From: Halobacterium sp. CBA1132
Lineage (GTDB): Archaea; Halobacteriota; Halobacteria; Halobacteriales; Halobacteriaceae
Assembly (NCBI RefSeq): GCF_001485535.1
Contig: NZ_BCMZ01000001.1
Location: 372,001-436,000 of the forward strand
Reading direction: 5' to 3'
DNA: 64,000 bases
Notes under the pieces: generated by a model
Told to the model about the DNA's origin: nothing
Seen by the model: the letters and a program-made list of their open reading frames with translations, nothing else
Database searches by the model: none
Made by a program: the position numbers and the translations under genes
Part shown: one piece after another, positions 1-8,375 of the stretch
How the letters are laid out: each line of letters opens with the position of its first letter
Position numbering within the stretch: the stretch's first letter is position 1

Positions 1-330
1 GCCCTCGGCGCGCGCGGCCGCCAGCGCCTCCGCGCCGCCGCCGTCCTCCTCGGTGAGTGCTGCGAGTTCGATGTCGACGGCAGCGACGAAGTCGGTGCGC
101 GCCGCCTCCGCGAGCGCGTCGATGCGGCCGTCCTCGCTGGCCTCGCCGCCCTCCCACTCGGCGCGGTTCGTCGCGATGACCGGGAGCTCGCCGTCGTAGT
201 CGTCGAGCGCGGGCAGCGGGTCGTCGGCGAGGTCCATCCGGAACTCGACGGCGTCGGCGTGCTCGCGGGCGGCCGCCTCGTCGCCGAGGTCGGAGACGGG
301 CGCCGCCAGCACGAACTCCTCGAAGTCCAT
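1..330 (-). CDS. aroD: 3-dehydroquinate dehydratase type I, N-terminal part (cut by window edge)
   Basis: Partial gene: only the first 110 codons are inside the window and the 3' end lies before base 1. Type I dehydroquinases dehydrate 3-dehydroquinate to 3-dehydroshikimate in the shikimate pathway in the cytosol. The visible part begins [15 protein letters not shown] and carries the family signatures [10 protein letters not shown], where the Arg belongs to the substrate pocket, and PVIATNR with the second conserved Arg. The Schiff-base lysine would lie outside the window. A T/A-rich box near 350-362, read on the minus strand, sits about 26 bases before the ATG, which supports this start and a leaderless transcript. 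The length of the missing part is unknown. Confidence 0.85.
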   Translation of the reverse strand, partial: MDFEEFVLAAPVSDLGDEAAAREHADAVEFRMDLADDPLPALDDYDGELPVIATNRAEWEGGEASEDGRIDALAEAARTDFVAAVDIELAALTEEDGGGAEALAAARAEG

Positions 331-417
331 GGGGTGTCGTGTGTGGGCCGTCCGCAATACGGTTTCGGAGTCCGCAACGAGCCAAATGGTTCACACGGTG
401 TTGGTCACGGTGTCCTC

Positions 418-600
418 GAAAGCCCCGGCGCGCTCGCGGCCGCTCGCTGGCATATCCCTCGCTTCGCTCGGGATAGCGGCCAGCGAGACGGCTAAACGGA
501 GCGCGAGCCGGGCGGTCGGCTCCGCCGACCGCCGAATGCCGTGGCGGCGTTGCCGCCACGCTGCCGCCCCTTTCAGCCCACCCGACACCGGTTGATTAGC
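418..600 (+). repeat. Intergenic interspersed element, copy A
   Basis: This occupies most of the 336-base gap between aroD and tfb. It begins GAAAGCCCCGGCGCGCTCGC and ends with CCCCTTTCAGCCCACCC followed by a CACCGGTTGATTAGC-like end. Inside are two perfect hairpins: 10-bp arms at 511-520 and 524-533 with a 3-base loop, and 8-bp arms at 541-548 and 552-559 with a 3-base loop. A near-palindrome with a CTCGCTTCGCTCG core lies near 450-475. Copies with the same ends occur at 22911-23040 and twice, in inverted orientation, at 45136-45557. I saw no convincing protein in it. Confidence 0.7.
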
Positions 601-666
601 TGGCGAAGCCGCCGGCTGTCGTCTCGGAACGCGCGGAAAAGCGGCGTCGCGGTCGGGTGGAGCCGG

Positions 667-1620
667 TTAGACCGGAATCGTGTCTTCGGCTTCGAGCAGT
701 TCGTGGTAGCGGTTGCGGATGGTGACCTCGGAGATGTCAGCGACCTCCGAGACCTTCGCCTGCGTCGTCTTCTCGTTCGTGAGGAGGGCGGCGGCGTACA
801 CCGCGGCCGCGGCGAGGCCGACCGGGCTCTTGCCGGAGTGGACGCCCTTGTCCTTCGCGGTCTTGAGGAGTTCGCGGGCGCGGTGGGCGGACTCGTCGGA
901 GAGTTCCAGCGAGGACGCGAACCGCGGGACGTAGCTCTCGGGGTCGGCGGGCGCGACTTCGAGGCCGAGTTCGCGGACGACGTAGCGGTACGTGCGCGCG
1001 ATTTCGGACTTCTCGACGCGGGAGACGTCCGCAATCTCGTCGAGGCTGCGCGGGACGCCGGCCTGTCGGGCGGCGGCGTACACGCAGGAGGTCGCGACCC
1101 CCTCGATGGAGCGACCCGGCAGCAGGTCGTCTTCGAGCGCGCGGCGGTAGATGACGGAGGCCGTCTCGCGAACGTTGTCCGGCAGGCCGAGCGCGGAGGC
1201 CATGCGGTCGATTTCGCCGAGCGCCTGCTTCAGGTTGCGCTCCTTGGCGTCGCGCGTGCGGAAGCGCTCGTTCCACTTGCGGAGGCGCTGCATCTTCTGG
1301 CGCTGGTTCGAGGACAGCGAGTTGCCGTACGCGTCCTTGTCCCGCCAGTCGATGTTCGTCGACAGCCCCTTGTCGTGCATCGTGTTCGTGGTGGGGGCGC
1401 CGACGCGGGATTTCTCGTCTTTCTCCTTGGAGTCGAACGCGCGCCACTCGGGGCCGCGGTCGATGCCTTCCTCCTCGACGACGAGGCCGCAGTCGGCGCA
1501 GACGGACTCGCCGTGCTCTTCGTCCTGAACGACGAGACCGCCACACTCCGGGCAGCCGTCCGTCGTCTCTTCTTCGTCCGTGCGCTCCTGCTCTCGGGAG
1601 CGCATGCGTGCATCTGTCAT
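667..1620 (-). CDS. tfb: Transcription initiation factor IIB (TFB)
   Basis: TFB binds the TBP-TATA complex and the BRE element and recruits archaeal RNA polymerase. The 317-residue product has the standard order: an N-terminal zinc ribbon (residues about 22-45; CPECGG and CADCG pairs), the B-finger/linker around KSRVGAPTTNTMHDKGLST, then two cyclin-like repeats at about 110-210 and 215-310, including GRSIEGVATSCVYAAARQAG and GKSPVGLAAAAVYAAALLT. The ATG at 1620 keeps the short acidic leader MTDARMRSREQ; reading further upstream only adds unlikely sequence. The length is normal. Haloarchaea usually encode several TFBs, and which paralogue this is cannot be told here. It is divergent from the BtuF-like gene across a 135-base promoter region. 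Confidence 0.96.
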   Translation of the reverse strand: MTDARMRSREQERTDEEETTDGCPECGGLVVQDEEHGESVCADCGLVVEEEGIDRGPEWRAFDSKEKDEKSRVGAPTTNTMHDKGLSTNIDWRDKDAYGNSLSSNQRQKMQRLRKWNERFRTRDAKERNLKQALGEIDRMASALGLPDNVRETASVIYRRALEDDLLPGRSIEGVATSCVYAAARQAGVPRSLDEIADVSRVEKSEIARTYRYVVRELGLEVAPADPESYVPRFASSLELSDESAHRARELLKTAKDKGVHSGKSPVGLAAAAVYAAALLTNEKTTQAKVSEVADISEVTIRNRYHELLEAEDTIPV

Positions 1621-1755
1621 TAGCGTGAAATCACCGGAAAACCCGGGTGAGTCGTAGCCAATCGGTTGGGACAAAACACACTTAACCGTTGCGCTATTCC
1701 GACGAGAGGTCACTCGACCGCGTCCGTTTTCACCGCGGGTCACGACCGTTCGAGC

Positions 1756-2472
1756 ATGCGCGCCGTCTCGCTCGCACCGAGCGCTACCGCCACTGTCGCC
1801 GCTCTCGGCGGCAGCGACCGCCTCGTGGGCGTGACGACACACTGCGAGGGCGTGGACGCACCCGTCGTCGGCGGCTGGCTGAACCCCGACTTCGAGCGCG
1901 TCCGCGACCTCGACCCGGATGTCGTCCTCACCAGTGACGCCCTCCAGCGCGAGGTCCGCGACGACCTGCGCGACCGCGGATTCGACGTCCGCCACGTCGA
2001 GCCAGCCACGCTCGACGACGTACTCGCCTCGTTCGCCGACATCGGCGACGCCGTGGGTCTCCCGAATGCGGGCGCACAACTGGAAGCCGAGAGCCGCGAG
2101 CGCGTCGAAGCCGTCCGCCGCGACGCGCCCGAGGACGACCCCGTCGTCTACTGCGAGGAGTGGTCGGACCCGCCGATGGCCGCCGGAAACTGGGTGCCCG
2201 ACGTGGTCGAAGCCGCGGGCGGGCGCTACCCGTTCGTGGACGCCGGCGAGCGCTCCCGAGAGGTCGACACGAGCGCGGTCGAAGCCGCCGACCCCGACCA
2301 CGCCGTCGTCCACGTCTGCGGGAAGGGCGACAGCGTCGACCCGGACTTCGACGGCCGCGACTGGGCGTTCGACGCCGACGTACACGTCGTCGACGACAGC
2401 CTTCTCAATCAGCCGAGTCCGCGCCTCCTCGACGGCCTCGAGACGCTCGCCGCGCGAATCCGCGGCGACTAA
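1756..2472 (+). CDS. BtuF-like helical-backbone metal/cobalamin-binding protein
   Basis: The 238-residue protein resembles the substrate-binding fold of BtuF/FhuD-type ABC transporters: RAVSLAPSATATVAALGGSDRLVG at the N-terminus, then GGWLNPDFERVRDLDPDVVL, typical of cobalamin-binding members. Unlike normal solute receptors it starts directly with the domain and has neither a signal peptide nor a lipobox, so as predicted it is cytosolic. No permease or ATPase gene is beside it. The ATG at 1756 is preferred because residues encoded upstream do not look like protein. It may form an operon with the downstream ITPase gene, 24 bases away. Family assignment is good; ligand and role are inferred. 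Confidence 0.75.
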   Translation: MRAVSLAPSATATVAALGGSDRLVGVTTHCEGVDAPVVGGWLNPDFERVRDLDPDVVLTSDALQREVRDDLRDRGFDVRHVEPATLDDVLASFADIGDAVGLPNAGAQLEAESRERVEAVRRDAPEDDPVVYCEEWSDPPMAAGNWVPDVVEAAGGRYPFVDAGERSREVDTSAVEAADPDHAVVHVCGKGDSVDPDFDGRDWAFDADVHVVDDSLLNQPSPRLLDGLETLAARIRGD

Positions 2473-2496
2473 GGCGCGGGCCCTCGGCTTCCCGGT

Positions 2497-2997
2497 ATGC
2501 GAGTCGCAGTCGGCTCCGGGAACCCGGTGAAGCGCGACGCGGTCGCGGCCGCGCTCCCGGACGCGACAGTCGAATCGGTCAGCGTCGCCAGCGGCGTCCC
2601 CGAACAGCCGTGGGGCGACGACGAGACCATCGAGGGCGCGCGGAACCGCGCGGAGCGCGCGCTCACTTCTGGGAAATACGACCTCGGCGTCGGTCTCGAA
2701 GGGGGAGTGGCAGAACGTGGTGGCGACCTCTTTCTGATTATGTGGGCTGCCGCGAGCGACGGCGAACGCGTCGAAACCGGCGGCGGGCCGCGGATGCGCC
2801 TCCCGGACGACGTGGCCGCGCGGCTCCGCGACGGCGCGGAACTCGGCCCCGTGATGGACGACCTGCTGGACACCTCGGGCGTCGCGGAGAATCAGGGCGC
2901 GGCGGGAGTGCTGACTGGTGGTATCACGAACAGGACTGAAGCGCTCCGAACGGCGGTTGCCGGCGCGCTCGGGCCGTTCGTCACCGACTACTACTGA
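2497..2997 (+). CDS. yjjX: Inosine/xanthosine triphosphatase (YjjX/DUF84 family)
   Basis: This 166-residue enzyme belongs to the family that hydrolyses deaminated purine nucleotides (ITP, XTP) and so cleans the nucleotide pool. It starts MRVAVGSGNPVKRDAVAAAL, the conserved GSxNPVK phosphate-binding signature, followed by VPEQPWGDDETIEGARNRAERAL and DLGVGLEGGV, both typical of the family, and ends with a conserved TGGxxNR-like segment. The length matches the family. The gene lies 24 bases after the BtuF-like gene and has no clear promoter of its own, so the two are probably co-transcribed. Its stop directly abuts the stop of the convergent glycosyltransferase gene. Confidence 0.85.
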   Translation: MRVAVGSGNPVKRDAVAAALPDATVESVSVASGVPEQPWGDDETIEGARNRAERALTSGKYDLGVGLEGGVAERGGDLFLIMWAAASDGERVETGGGPRMRLPDDVAARLRDGAELGPVMDDLLDTSGVAENQGAAGVLTGGITNRTEALRTAVAGALGPFVTDYY

Positions 2998-4833
2998 CTA
3001 CTCCTCGACGGCGGCGGCGTCCGCCGAGAGGTCCTCCTCGTCGCCCTCGACGGCTTCCGTCAGCGAGACGTTCAGCCACGTCATCGACGCCGCGCCGCCC
3101 GCGACCGTCACGACGTTCTTCACGATGTGGTCGACGATGGCGACGCCGAGCGCGAGCCCGAACGAGACGGGCAGCAGCGTCGAGACGATGGCCGCGAACG
3201 CCGCCTCGTAGATGCCGACGCCGCCCGGCGGCCCCGGGATGACCTTCGCGAGGTTGCCGACGCTGACGGCGAAGAAGCCGACCGCGAGCAGGCTCACGAG
3301 CGCGAGGTCGAGGCCGAACGCGAGGAACACCAGCAAGGCGGTGGCGACGTCGATGGTCCAGATGACGACGCTCGTCGCGCCGATGCGCGCGAACGCCGTG
3401 CCGTCCGCGGCGACCCGCTGGATGTCGCCGACGAACTGCTCGAAGACGCTCGCGACCAGCTCCGTGTAGGAGTCGTCGCTGGCCCACTCGACGACTCGTC
3501 GCACGTAGTTGGTGTCCGAGCGCGCCGACCAGACGATGACGACGACCGCGGCGAGCGCGAGCACGCCCACGGCGGAAGCCACGACGACGGCCTGCCGGAC
3601 GGCCTGCGACTCCTGGCCACCTAGCCCCTCGCCCGCGGCGGTCGCCGCGAGTTCGGTGACCGTGTCCGGTGCGAGCGCAGTGAGCGCGACGAGGACGCCG
3701 CCGGCGAGCACCGTGATGGTGAGCAGGTCGAAGACGCGTTCGACGGTCAGCGACGCGAACCCCGTGGTGTAGGGGATGCCACGCCGGGCTTTTACGACGT
3801 ACGCGCGGATGGCGTCCCCGGCGCGCGCGGGTATCACGAGGTTCCCGGTCTGGCTGATGAACACCGCCCCCATCAGGAACCACGTGCTCTCGCGGTAGCC
3901 CAACTCCGCGAGGATGTCGCGGTAGCGCAGGCCGCGCAGCGGCCACGACAGCAGGTAGACGGCCCCACCTGCCGCGACCAGCGCGGGGTCGGCGTCCCGC
4001 ACCGCGTCCACGAACGCGCCGACGTCGATGTAGACGAACATCAGCGCGAACGCCACCACCGACAGCAACACGCCGACGACGGTGCCCGTGCGTCGGTTCG
4101 CGTACGGGCTCACGTTGAACTCCCAGAAGCAGCGCAGAATCTGGCTGCCCATCCCGAAAACGTCCCGGACCAAATCTACTTTCGAGTCGCCCTTCGGCGT
4201 CCAGTCGACCGGGAACTCCTCGACGGTGAACCCGCGTCGCTGGGCGCGCACCAGCATCTCCGTGTCCCAGAACCAGTGGTCGTCCTCGACCTCGTCGACG
4301 AGGCTCTCGAAGGCCTCGCGGCTGAACGCCTTGAACCCGCACTGGTGGTCGCGTAGCTCCGACCCGAGCAGCCCGCGCACGGCGAGGTTGAACGCCCGCG
4401 AGGGGATGCCGCGCTTGGCGGGGCGGTCGGCCCGCTCGCCGGGAATCCACCGCGACCCCGTGGCGACGTCCGCGCGCTCGGAGCGCACGCTCTCGATTAG
4501 CTCCTCGAGGTGTCGCATGTCCGTCGCGAGGTCGGTGTCGAAGTACGCCAGCGTCTCCCCGTTCGCCGCGCGGAACGCCGCGTTCAGCGCCCCGCCCCGG
4601 CCGAGCCGCTCGTCGCTGTGGAAGTGCCGGACGCGGCCGTCCTCGGCGGCGAGCCGCGAGGCAATCTCGGGGGTGTCGTCCTCGCAGCCGTCCTCCGCGA
4701 CGATGACCTCGTAGCTGCCCGCAGGGAGGAACGCGTCGAGCGTCGAGAGCGTCGTCCGGACGGTCTCCTCGATGGTGGCCGCCTCGTTGTACGCGGGGAG
4801 GACGACGCTCACCTCGACGCCCGGCTCCGTCAT
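2998..4833 (-). CDS. AglD-like membrane glycosyltransferase (GT2 plus flippase-like domain)
   Basis: The 611-residue protein has an N-terminal GT2 domain (about 1-235) with VSVVLPAYNEAATIEETV, the nucleotide-binding VAEDGCEDDT and the DxD-type YFDTDLATD, plus a QCGFKAFSREAF segment typical of dolichol-phosphate sugar transferases. From about residue 250 there are several membrane helices of the UPF0104 (lysylphosphatidylglycerol-synthase/flippase-like) type, including GNLVIPARAGDAIRAY and a PGGVG motif. This is the architecture of Haloferax AglD, which loads mannose onto dolichol phosphate for S-layer N-glycosylation. The exact sugar and step are inference. The acidic C-terminus EGDEEDLSADAAAVEE probably faces the cytoplasm. 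A TATA-like box lies about 29 bases before the ATG. Confidence 0.85.
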   Translation of the reverse strand: MTEPGVEVSVVLPAYNEAATIEETVRTTLSTLDAFLPAGSYEVIVAEDGCEDDTPEIASRLAAEDGRVRHFHSDERLGRGGALNAAFRAANGETLAYFDTDLATDMRHLEELIESVRSERADVATGSRWIPGERADRPAKRGIPSRAFNLAVRGLLGSELRDHQCGFKAFSREAFESLVDEVEDDHWFWDTEMLVRAQRRGFTVEEFPVDWTPKGDSKVDLVRDVFGMGSQILRCFWEFNVSPYANRRTGTVVGVLLSVVAFALMFVYIDVGAFVDAVRDADPALVAAGGAVYLLSWPLRGLRYRDILAELGYRESTWFLMGAVFISQTGNLVIPARAGDAIRAYVVKARRGIPYTTGFASLTVERVFDLLTITVLAGGVLVALTALAPDTVTELAATAAGEGLGGQESQAVRQAVVVASAVGVLALAAVVVIVWSARSDTNYVRRVVEWASDDSYTELVASVFEQFVGDIQRVAADGTAFARIGATSVVIWTIDVATALLVFLAFGLDLALVSLLAVGFFAVSVGNLAKVIPGPPGGVGIYEAAFAAIVSTLLPVSFGLALGVAIVDHIVKNVVTVAGGAASMTWLNVSLTEAVEGDEEDLSADAAAVEE

Positions 4834-5035
4834 TGTCCGATGAATCGGCCGGCAGCGGGTAAGAACTTTCTGACTCGGTGGACGCGGCCCCGCGGCGGCC
4901 CGCTTTAACCGCGCCTACCAAAACGCGCGCTCCCGGTGACTACCCGGCACGTCCAGCGCCGTAAAACCGCAAGATGGCGGCCGATTTACCACACGTACCA
5001 AACCCCTCTTGGGGGAACCACGCTACTGTACTGGT

Positions 5036-5275
5036 ATGAGCGCGACAGCCGCGGCGAGTCAGGCACTCACCCCGAAGCAGCGTCGCATCCTCGAGTACCT
5101 CCGCGACCACGCCGACGACCGGACGTACTTCAAATCGCGGCTCATCGGCGACGAACTCGACCTCTCCGCGAAGGAGGTCGGCGCCAACATGCCCGCCATC
5201 GAGACCGGCGAGTTCGATGTCGACGTCGAGCGCTGGGGGTACTCCTCGTCGACGACGTGGAAGGTCGAAGCGTAA
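5036..5275 (+). CDS. Small haloarchaeal helix-turn-helix-like protein
   Basis: A 79-residue protein starting MSATAAASQALTPKQRR. The sequence ILEYLRDHADDRTYFKSRLIGDELDLSAKEVGANM reads as a winged-helix-like unit: helices, then a LSAKEVGANM recognition-helix-like segment, then an ERWGYSSSTTWKVEA strand pair. It resembles a conserved haloarchaeal family of unknown function. The ATG at 5036 is chosen over a TTG nine codons upstream because the extra residues are unlike protein. It is divergent from the glycosyltransferase gene. A DNA-binding role is inference only. Confidence 0.7.
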   Translation: MSATAAASQALTPKQRRILEYLRDHADDRTYFKSRLIGDELDLSAKEVGANMPAIETGEFDVDVERWGYSSSTTWKVEA

Positions 5276-5424
5276 CTGGCGACTGATGTTCGACCCGCGC
5301 GGCCTCGTCATCCACCCGCGCGGCACCCGCTTCTCCCCGGTTCCGCCGGGAATCCAGTGTCTGTCGCAGTCCCGCTGGGGCTACACTCACCGTCGACACA
5401 CAGCGACGGCTCCGCGGCCGTCGC

Positions 5425-6033
5425 TCAGGGTTCGTAGGAGAGTAGTTCGGCGGCTTCGCCCGCGAACTCCGCGGTGTTCGCGTCGAAGGAGTCGGCGTAC
5501 CGCACGAGCAGCGTGATGAGGGTCTCGGGGCGCTCGACCGCGTAGCCGTCCGCCCGCGAGAGCACGCCGGCGTCTTCGAGTTGCGCGGCGTACTTGCTCA
5601 CCGTCGCCGGCGACACGTCCAGCGTGTCCGCGAGGTCGCCGGCGGTCGCGTCGGGGTTCTCCAGCAGCTCCACGACCATCCCGCGCGGAGTCTCCCGGCG
5701 GAGGTAGCCGAGCGCGCGCTTCTCGAACGGCGAGAACCGCTCGGCGGGGAAGAAGCGCTTGTAGTCGCCGTCGCGCTCGCTCTCGACGGCGGACTCCTCC
5801 AGCAGTCGCCGGAGGTGGTGTTGGGTCTCCCCGGTGCCCAACTGGAGGTCGTCGCGGAGCTTCGAGAAGTGCGCGCCGGGCGTCGCCGTCACGTAGCCCG
5901 TGATGGCGTCGCGGACGTCGCTGTCGCCGCCCTCGCCGTCGTCGTCACCGCCGGCGAGGCGGGTCAGCGGGCTCGCTGCGCCCACGGCGGCGAACCGGCG
6001 GAGCGTCGAGCGCTTGTCCTCGTCGATGCCCAT
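5425..6033 (-). CDS. Double winged-helix transcriptional regulator
   Basis: The 202-residue protein has a short N-terminal segment and then two winged-helix regions. The first (about 40-95) contains PGAHFSKLRDDLQLGTGETQHHLRRLLEE, a MarR/ArsR-like helix-turn-helix; the second (about 105-165) contains LLENPDATAGDLADTLDVSPATVSKYAAQLEDAGVL. Tandem winged helices of this type are common in haloarchaeal regulators. No sensor, metal-binding cluster or membrane segment is obvious. A TATA-like AGAGAAAAACG lies about 28 bases before the ATG. Its target is unknown; the stomatin/NfeD pair behind it has its own promoters. Confidence 0.8.
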   Translation of the reverse strand: MGIDEDKRSTLRRFAAVGAASPLTRLAGGDDDGEGGDSDVRDAITGYVTATPGAHFSKLRDDLQLGTGETQHHLRRLLEESAVESERDGDYKRFFPAERFSPFEKRALGYLRRETPRGMVVELLENPDATAGDLADTLDVSPATVSKYAAQLEDAGVLSRADGYAVERPETLITLLVRYADSFDANTAEFAGEAAELLSYEP

Positions 6034-6100
6034 CTACGTGGCCGTAAGCGGTCACCAGAGAAAAACGTTCGGTACGGGGTGGCACGCCAGCGCGGACGCG

Positions 6101-7258
6101 TTATGCGTCCTTTTCGTCGTCACCGCTGCCGCCGGACGCGCTGTCGCCCGTGTCGAGTTCTTGGTCCATCTCCTCGATGACCTCGTCCGTCGAGGCTAGG
6201 CCAGCGTCCTCGCCGCGCTGGACCGCCTCGGCCTGTTCCTCGAGTTTCTCGGGGTCGATGTCGGCTTCCTCGCTGATCTGGTTGAGAATCTCGTCGATGT
6301 TGTCGAGACCGATGAGTTCGCGGGTCTCGGCGTCGAAGTCGAGGCTGTCGAGTTCGGTGCCGCCGCCGGCGACGTCGCTGCCGGCGAGGTGTTTGCCGTA
6401 CCGGCCGACGAGGCTGGTGAGCTCCTGCGGGAGGACGAACGTGTTCGACTCGCCCTCGCCGATGCCCTCCAGCGTCTCCATGCCCTTCTCGATGATGGCG
6501 CGCTCGCCCATCGACTCCGCGGACTTCGCGCGCAGCACGGTGGAGATGGCGTCACCCTGCGCCTCCAGAATCTGGGACTGCTTCTCACCCTGCGCGCGGA
6601 TGATGTTCGACTGCTTGTCACCCTGCGCGTTCTCGATGGCGGACTGCCGTTCCCCCTGGGCCTCCAGAATCATGGCGCGGCGGCGGCGCTCGGCGCTGGT
6701 CTGTTGCTCCATCGCCTTCTGGACCTCCTGGGAGGGGTTGACTTCCCGTACCTCCACGCTCTCCACGCGAATCCCCCACTCGTCGGTGGGTTCGTCGAGT
6801 TCCGTGCGGATTCGCGCGTTGATCTCCTGTCGCTTGTTCAGCGTGTCGTCGAGTTCCATGTCGCCCAGCACCGCGCGGAGCGTCGTCTGCGCGAGGTTCG
6901 AGACGGCGGTCTTGTAGTGGTCGACTTCGAGGAACGCGCGCTTGGCGTCCCGCACGCGGATGTAGACGACGGCGTCGGCGGTCACCGGCGAGTTGTCGCG
7001 GGTGATGGCTTCCTGCCGGGGCACGTCGATGGTCTGCGTGCGCATGTCGAAGGGGTACGTGCGCGCCACGAACGGCGGCACGATGTTGATACCGGGTTCG
7101 AGGAGGCCTCGGTACTCCCCGAACACGGTGAGGGCTTTCTTCTCGTAGGCGTCTACGATCTCGACGGCCTCGTAGACGACGACGGCCAACAGCAGCAACA
7201 ACAACAGCCCGACGGCTGGTATCACTGCGCCGCCCGTCTGTAGCGGGGTCAACTCCAT
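6101..7258 (-). CDS. SPFH/band-7 (stomatin-like) membrane protein
   Basis: The 385-residue protein has one N-terminal membrane helix (about 12-33; VIPAVGLLLLLLLAVVVYEA), a band-7 domain (about 38-190) with YRGLLEPGINIVPPFVARTYPFDMR and the late NPSQEVQKAMEQQTSAERRRRA signature, then a long charged helical stretch rich in imperfect AQGEKQS/AQGDKQS repeats (about 200-245) and an acidic tail. Stomatins form oligomeric rings on the membrane face. The NfeD-family gene lies directly upstream on the same strand, 73 bases away, and this pairing is widespread in prokaryotes; the partner may be functionally linked to the protein's assembly or proteolysis. A TATA-like ACAATAAGTG lies about 28 bases upstream of the ATG. 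Confidence 0.92.
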   Translation of the reverse strand: MELTPLQTGGAVIPAVGLLLLLLLAVVVYEAVEIVDAYEKKALTVFGEYRGLLEPGINIVPPFVARTYPFDMRTQTIDVPRQEAITRDNSPVTADAVVYIRVRDAKRAFLEVDHYKTAVSNLAQTTLRAVLGDMELDDTLNKRQEINARIRTELDEPTDEWGIRVESVEVREVNPSQEVQKAMEQQTSAERRRRAMILEAQGERQSAIENAQGDKQSNIIRAQGEKQSQILEAQGDAISTVLRAKSAESMGERAIIEKGMETLEGIGEGESNTFVLPQELTSLVGRYGKHLAGSDVAGGGTELDSLDFDAETRELIGLDNIDEILNQISEEADIDPEKLEEQAEAVQRGEDAGLASTDEVIEEMDQELDTGDSASGGSGDDEKDA

Positions 7259-7331
7259 GTGTGAACGTTCGGCGAGCGGACAATAAGTGTTGGTACGGTT
7301 CGCGTCCGTGGCGACTGCTTGCAGACGAAAA

Positions 7332-7844
7332 TCAGGCGTTTTCGGTCTCCCGGTCGAGTTCGCGGTCGATGTCGTCCGCGCCGTCGACGGCCTCCACGGT
7401 GAGTACGTTCCCGCCGCCCGGGTCTACGACCACGATTTCCTCGTCTTTCTCTATGGTCCCGGAGATCGTTCGCGCGCCGTAGGAGGGGTCGAACCCGCCG
7501 GAGTCGAGTTTCACGCGGCCGGCGCGCGGCGTCACTTCTTCGAGAACGTAGCCGCGCTTCCCGCGGAGGTCGTCGGCGTCGAGCGTCTGCCCGCGCCCGG
7601 TCCCCTGATAGATGTCGTAGTTCCGGTACAGGTACAGGGAGATTATCCCGACGCCCAACACGAGGCCCGCGAGCACGAACGGGGTCGCTGCCGCCGGCAC
7701 GAACAATCCGATGAGACCGGCGATGAGGAGGGCGACGCCGAGGACGATGAGGTGGGCGCCCGGCGCCAGCGCCTCCATGACGCACAGCGCCGTCCCGACG
7801 ACGACGAGCAGGAACGACAGGGAGTACCCGAACGCTTCGATCAT
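7332..7844 (-). CDS. NfeD-family membrane protein
   Basis: The 170-residue protein has three or four membrane helices in its first 95 residues (SLSFLLVVVGTALCVMEALAPGAHLIVLG, then two more) followed by a C-terminal OB-fold NfeD domain around DLRGKRGYVLEEVTPRAGRVKLDSG. It is the short NfeD form without the ClpP-like serine protease domain. NfeD proteins are typical partners of SPFH proteins, and the stomatin-like gene follows on the same strand. A GGGAAAACCG box lies about 28 bases before the ATG, so it has its own promoter. Joint action on membrane-protein quality control is inferred from the pairing. Confidence 0.9.
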   Translation of the reverse strand: MIEAFGYSLSFLLVVVGTALCVMEALAPGAHLIVLGVALLIAGLIGLFVPAAATPFVLAGLVLGVGIISLYLYRNYDIYQGTGRGQTLDADDLRGKRGYVLEEVTPRAGRVKLDSGGFDPSYGARTISGTIEKDEEIVVVDPGGGNVLTVEAVDGADDIDRELDRETENA

Positions 7845-7883
7845 ACCCGTGAGTTAGGTGGGCGACGGGAAAACCGTTTACCC

Positions 7884-8127
7884 GCGTGGCCGACCGCAGG
7901 GAGGCCACGAAATTGCGAACGCGGAGCACCGCGACGCGTGAGCCGCGTGGCCGACCGCAGGGAGGCCACGTTGAAGCGAACGGTGACCGAAGCGACCCGT
8001 GAGCCGCGTGGCCGACCGCAGGGAGGCCACGAAATTGCGAACGCGGAGCACCGGGACGCGTGAGCCGCGTGAGGCGTCGCTGGGAGGCCACGTTAGCGCG
8101 AGTAGCGAACGAAGTGAGCCGTGTCGC
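7884..8127. repeat. Tandem array of four 61-bp units
   Basis: Four units start at 7884, 7945, 8006 and 8067 with an exact 61-base period. Each opens with GCGTGGCCGACCGCAGGGAG-type sequence; the first three contain GTGGCC and GGCCAC arms separated by 11 bases, able to form a hairpin, and the fourth has lost one arm. Units 1 and 3 share their interior (AAATTGCGAACGCGGAGCACC) while unit 2 differs. The array fills almost the entire 312-base gap between the NfeD gene and the next small gene. A 61-base period is not a multiple of three, so it is not a protein repeat. A related array lies at 41108-41335. Confidence 0.9.
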
Positions 8128-8156
8128 CGGGCGGGCGCGCCGCTTTGCCCAGCCTT

Positions 8157-8327
8157 TCAGAGCACTAGCAGGGCGAGGATGCCGACCATGGCGGCGACGC
8201 CGAGCAGGAAGAACGCGACGTTCTCGGGGTTCGGCGAGCCGGGTTCGATGGCTCGCACGTCGGGTTCGGCGTCCGGGCCGACCTCGTCGACCTCGTAGCG
8301 CCACGCGCGGTCGTCGCTCTCTGACAT
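8157..8327 (-). CDS. Small single-helix membrane protein (56 aa)
   Basis: A short gene starting MSESDDRAWRYEVDEVG. After an acidic cytoplasmic part and a PGSPNPENVAFF segment it has one C-terminal membrane helix, FLLGVAAMVGILALLVL. The pattern (acidic head, EPGSP motif, terminal helix) recurs in small haloarchaeal proteins. A GGGAAAAACTC box lies about 27 bases upstream of the ATG, supporting a real leaderless gene. It lies between the tandem array and pyk. Function unknown. Confidence 0.75.
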   Translation of the reverse strand: MSESDDRAWRYEVDEVGPDAEPDVRAIEPGSPNPENVAFFLLGVAAMVGILALLVL

Positions 8328-8375
8328 AGCCACTCCTTCCCCGTCGACAGGGAAAAACTCGCGGGTTCGACGGAT

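Noticed and set aside
541-1623. A 360-codon open frame on the plus strand across tfb
   Set aside because: It mirrors the tfb gene on the other strand. Its residues are low-complexity Arg/Val/Gly, as expected from GC-rich antisense frames.
7884-8127. CRISPR array
   Set aside because: Units are directly adjacent with partly shared interiors, not identical short repeats with unique spacers; no cas genes in the window.
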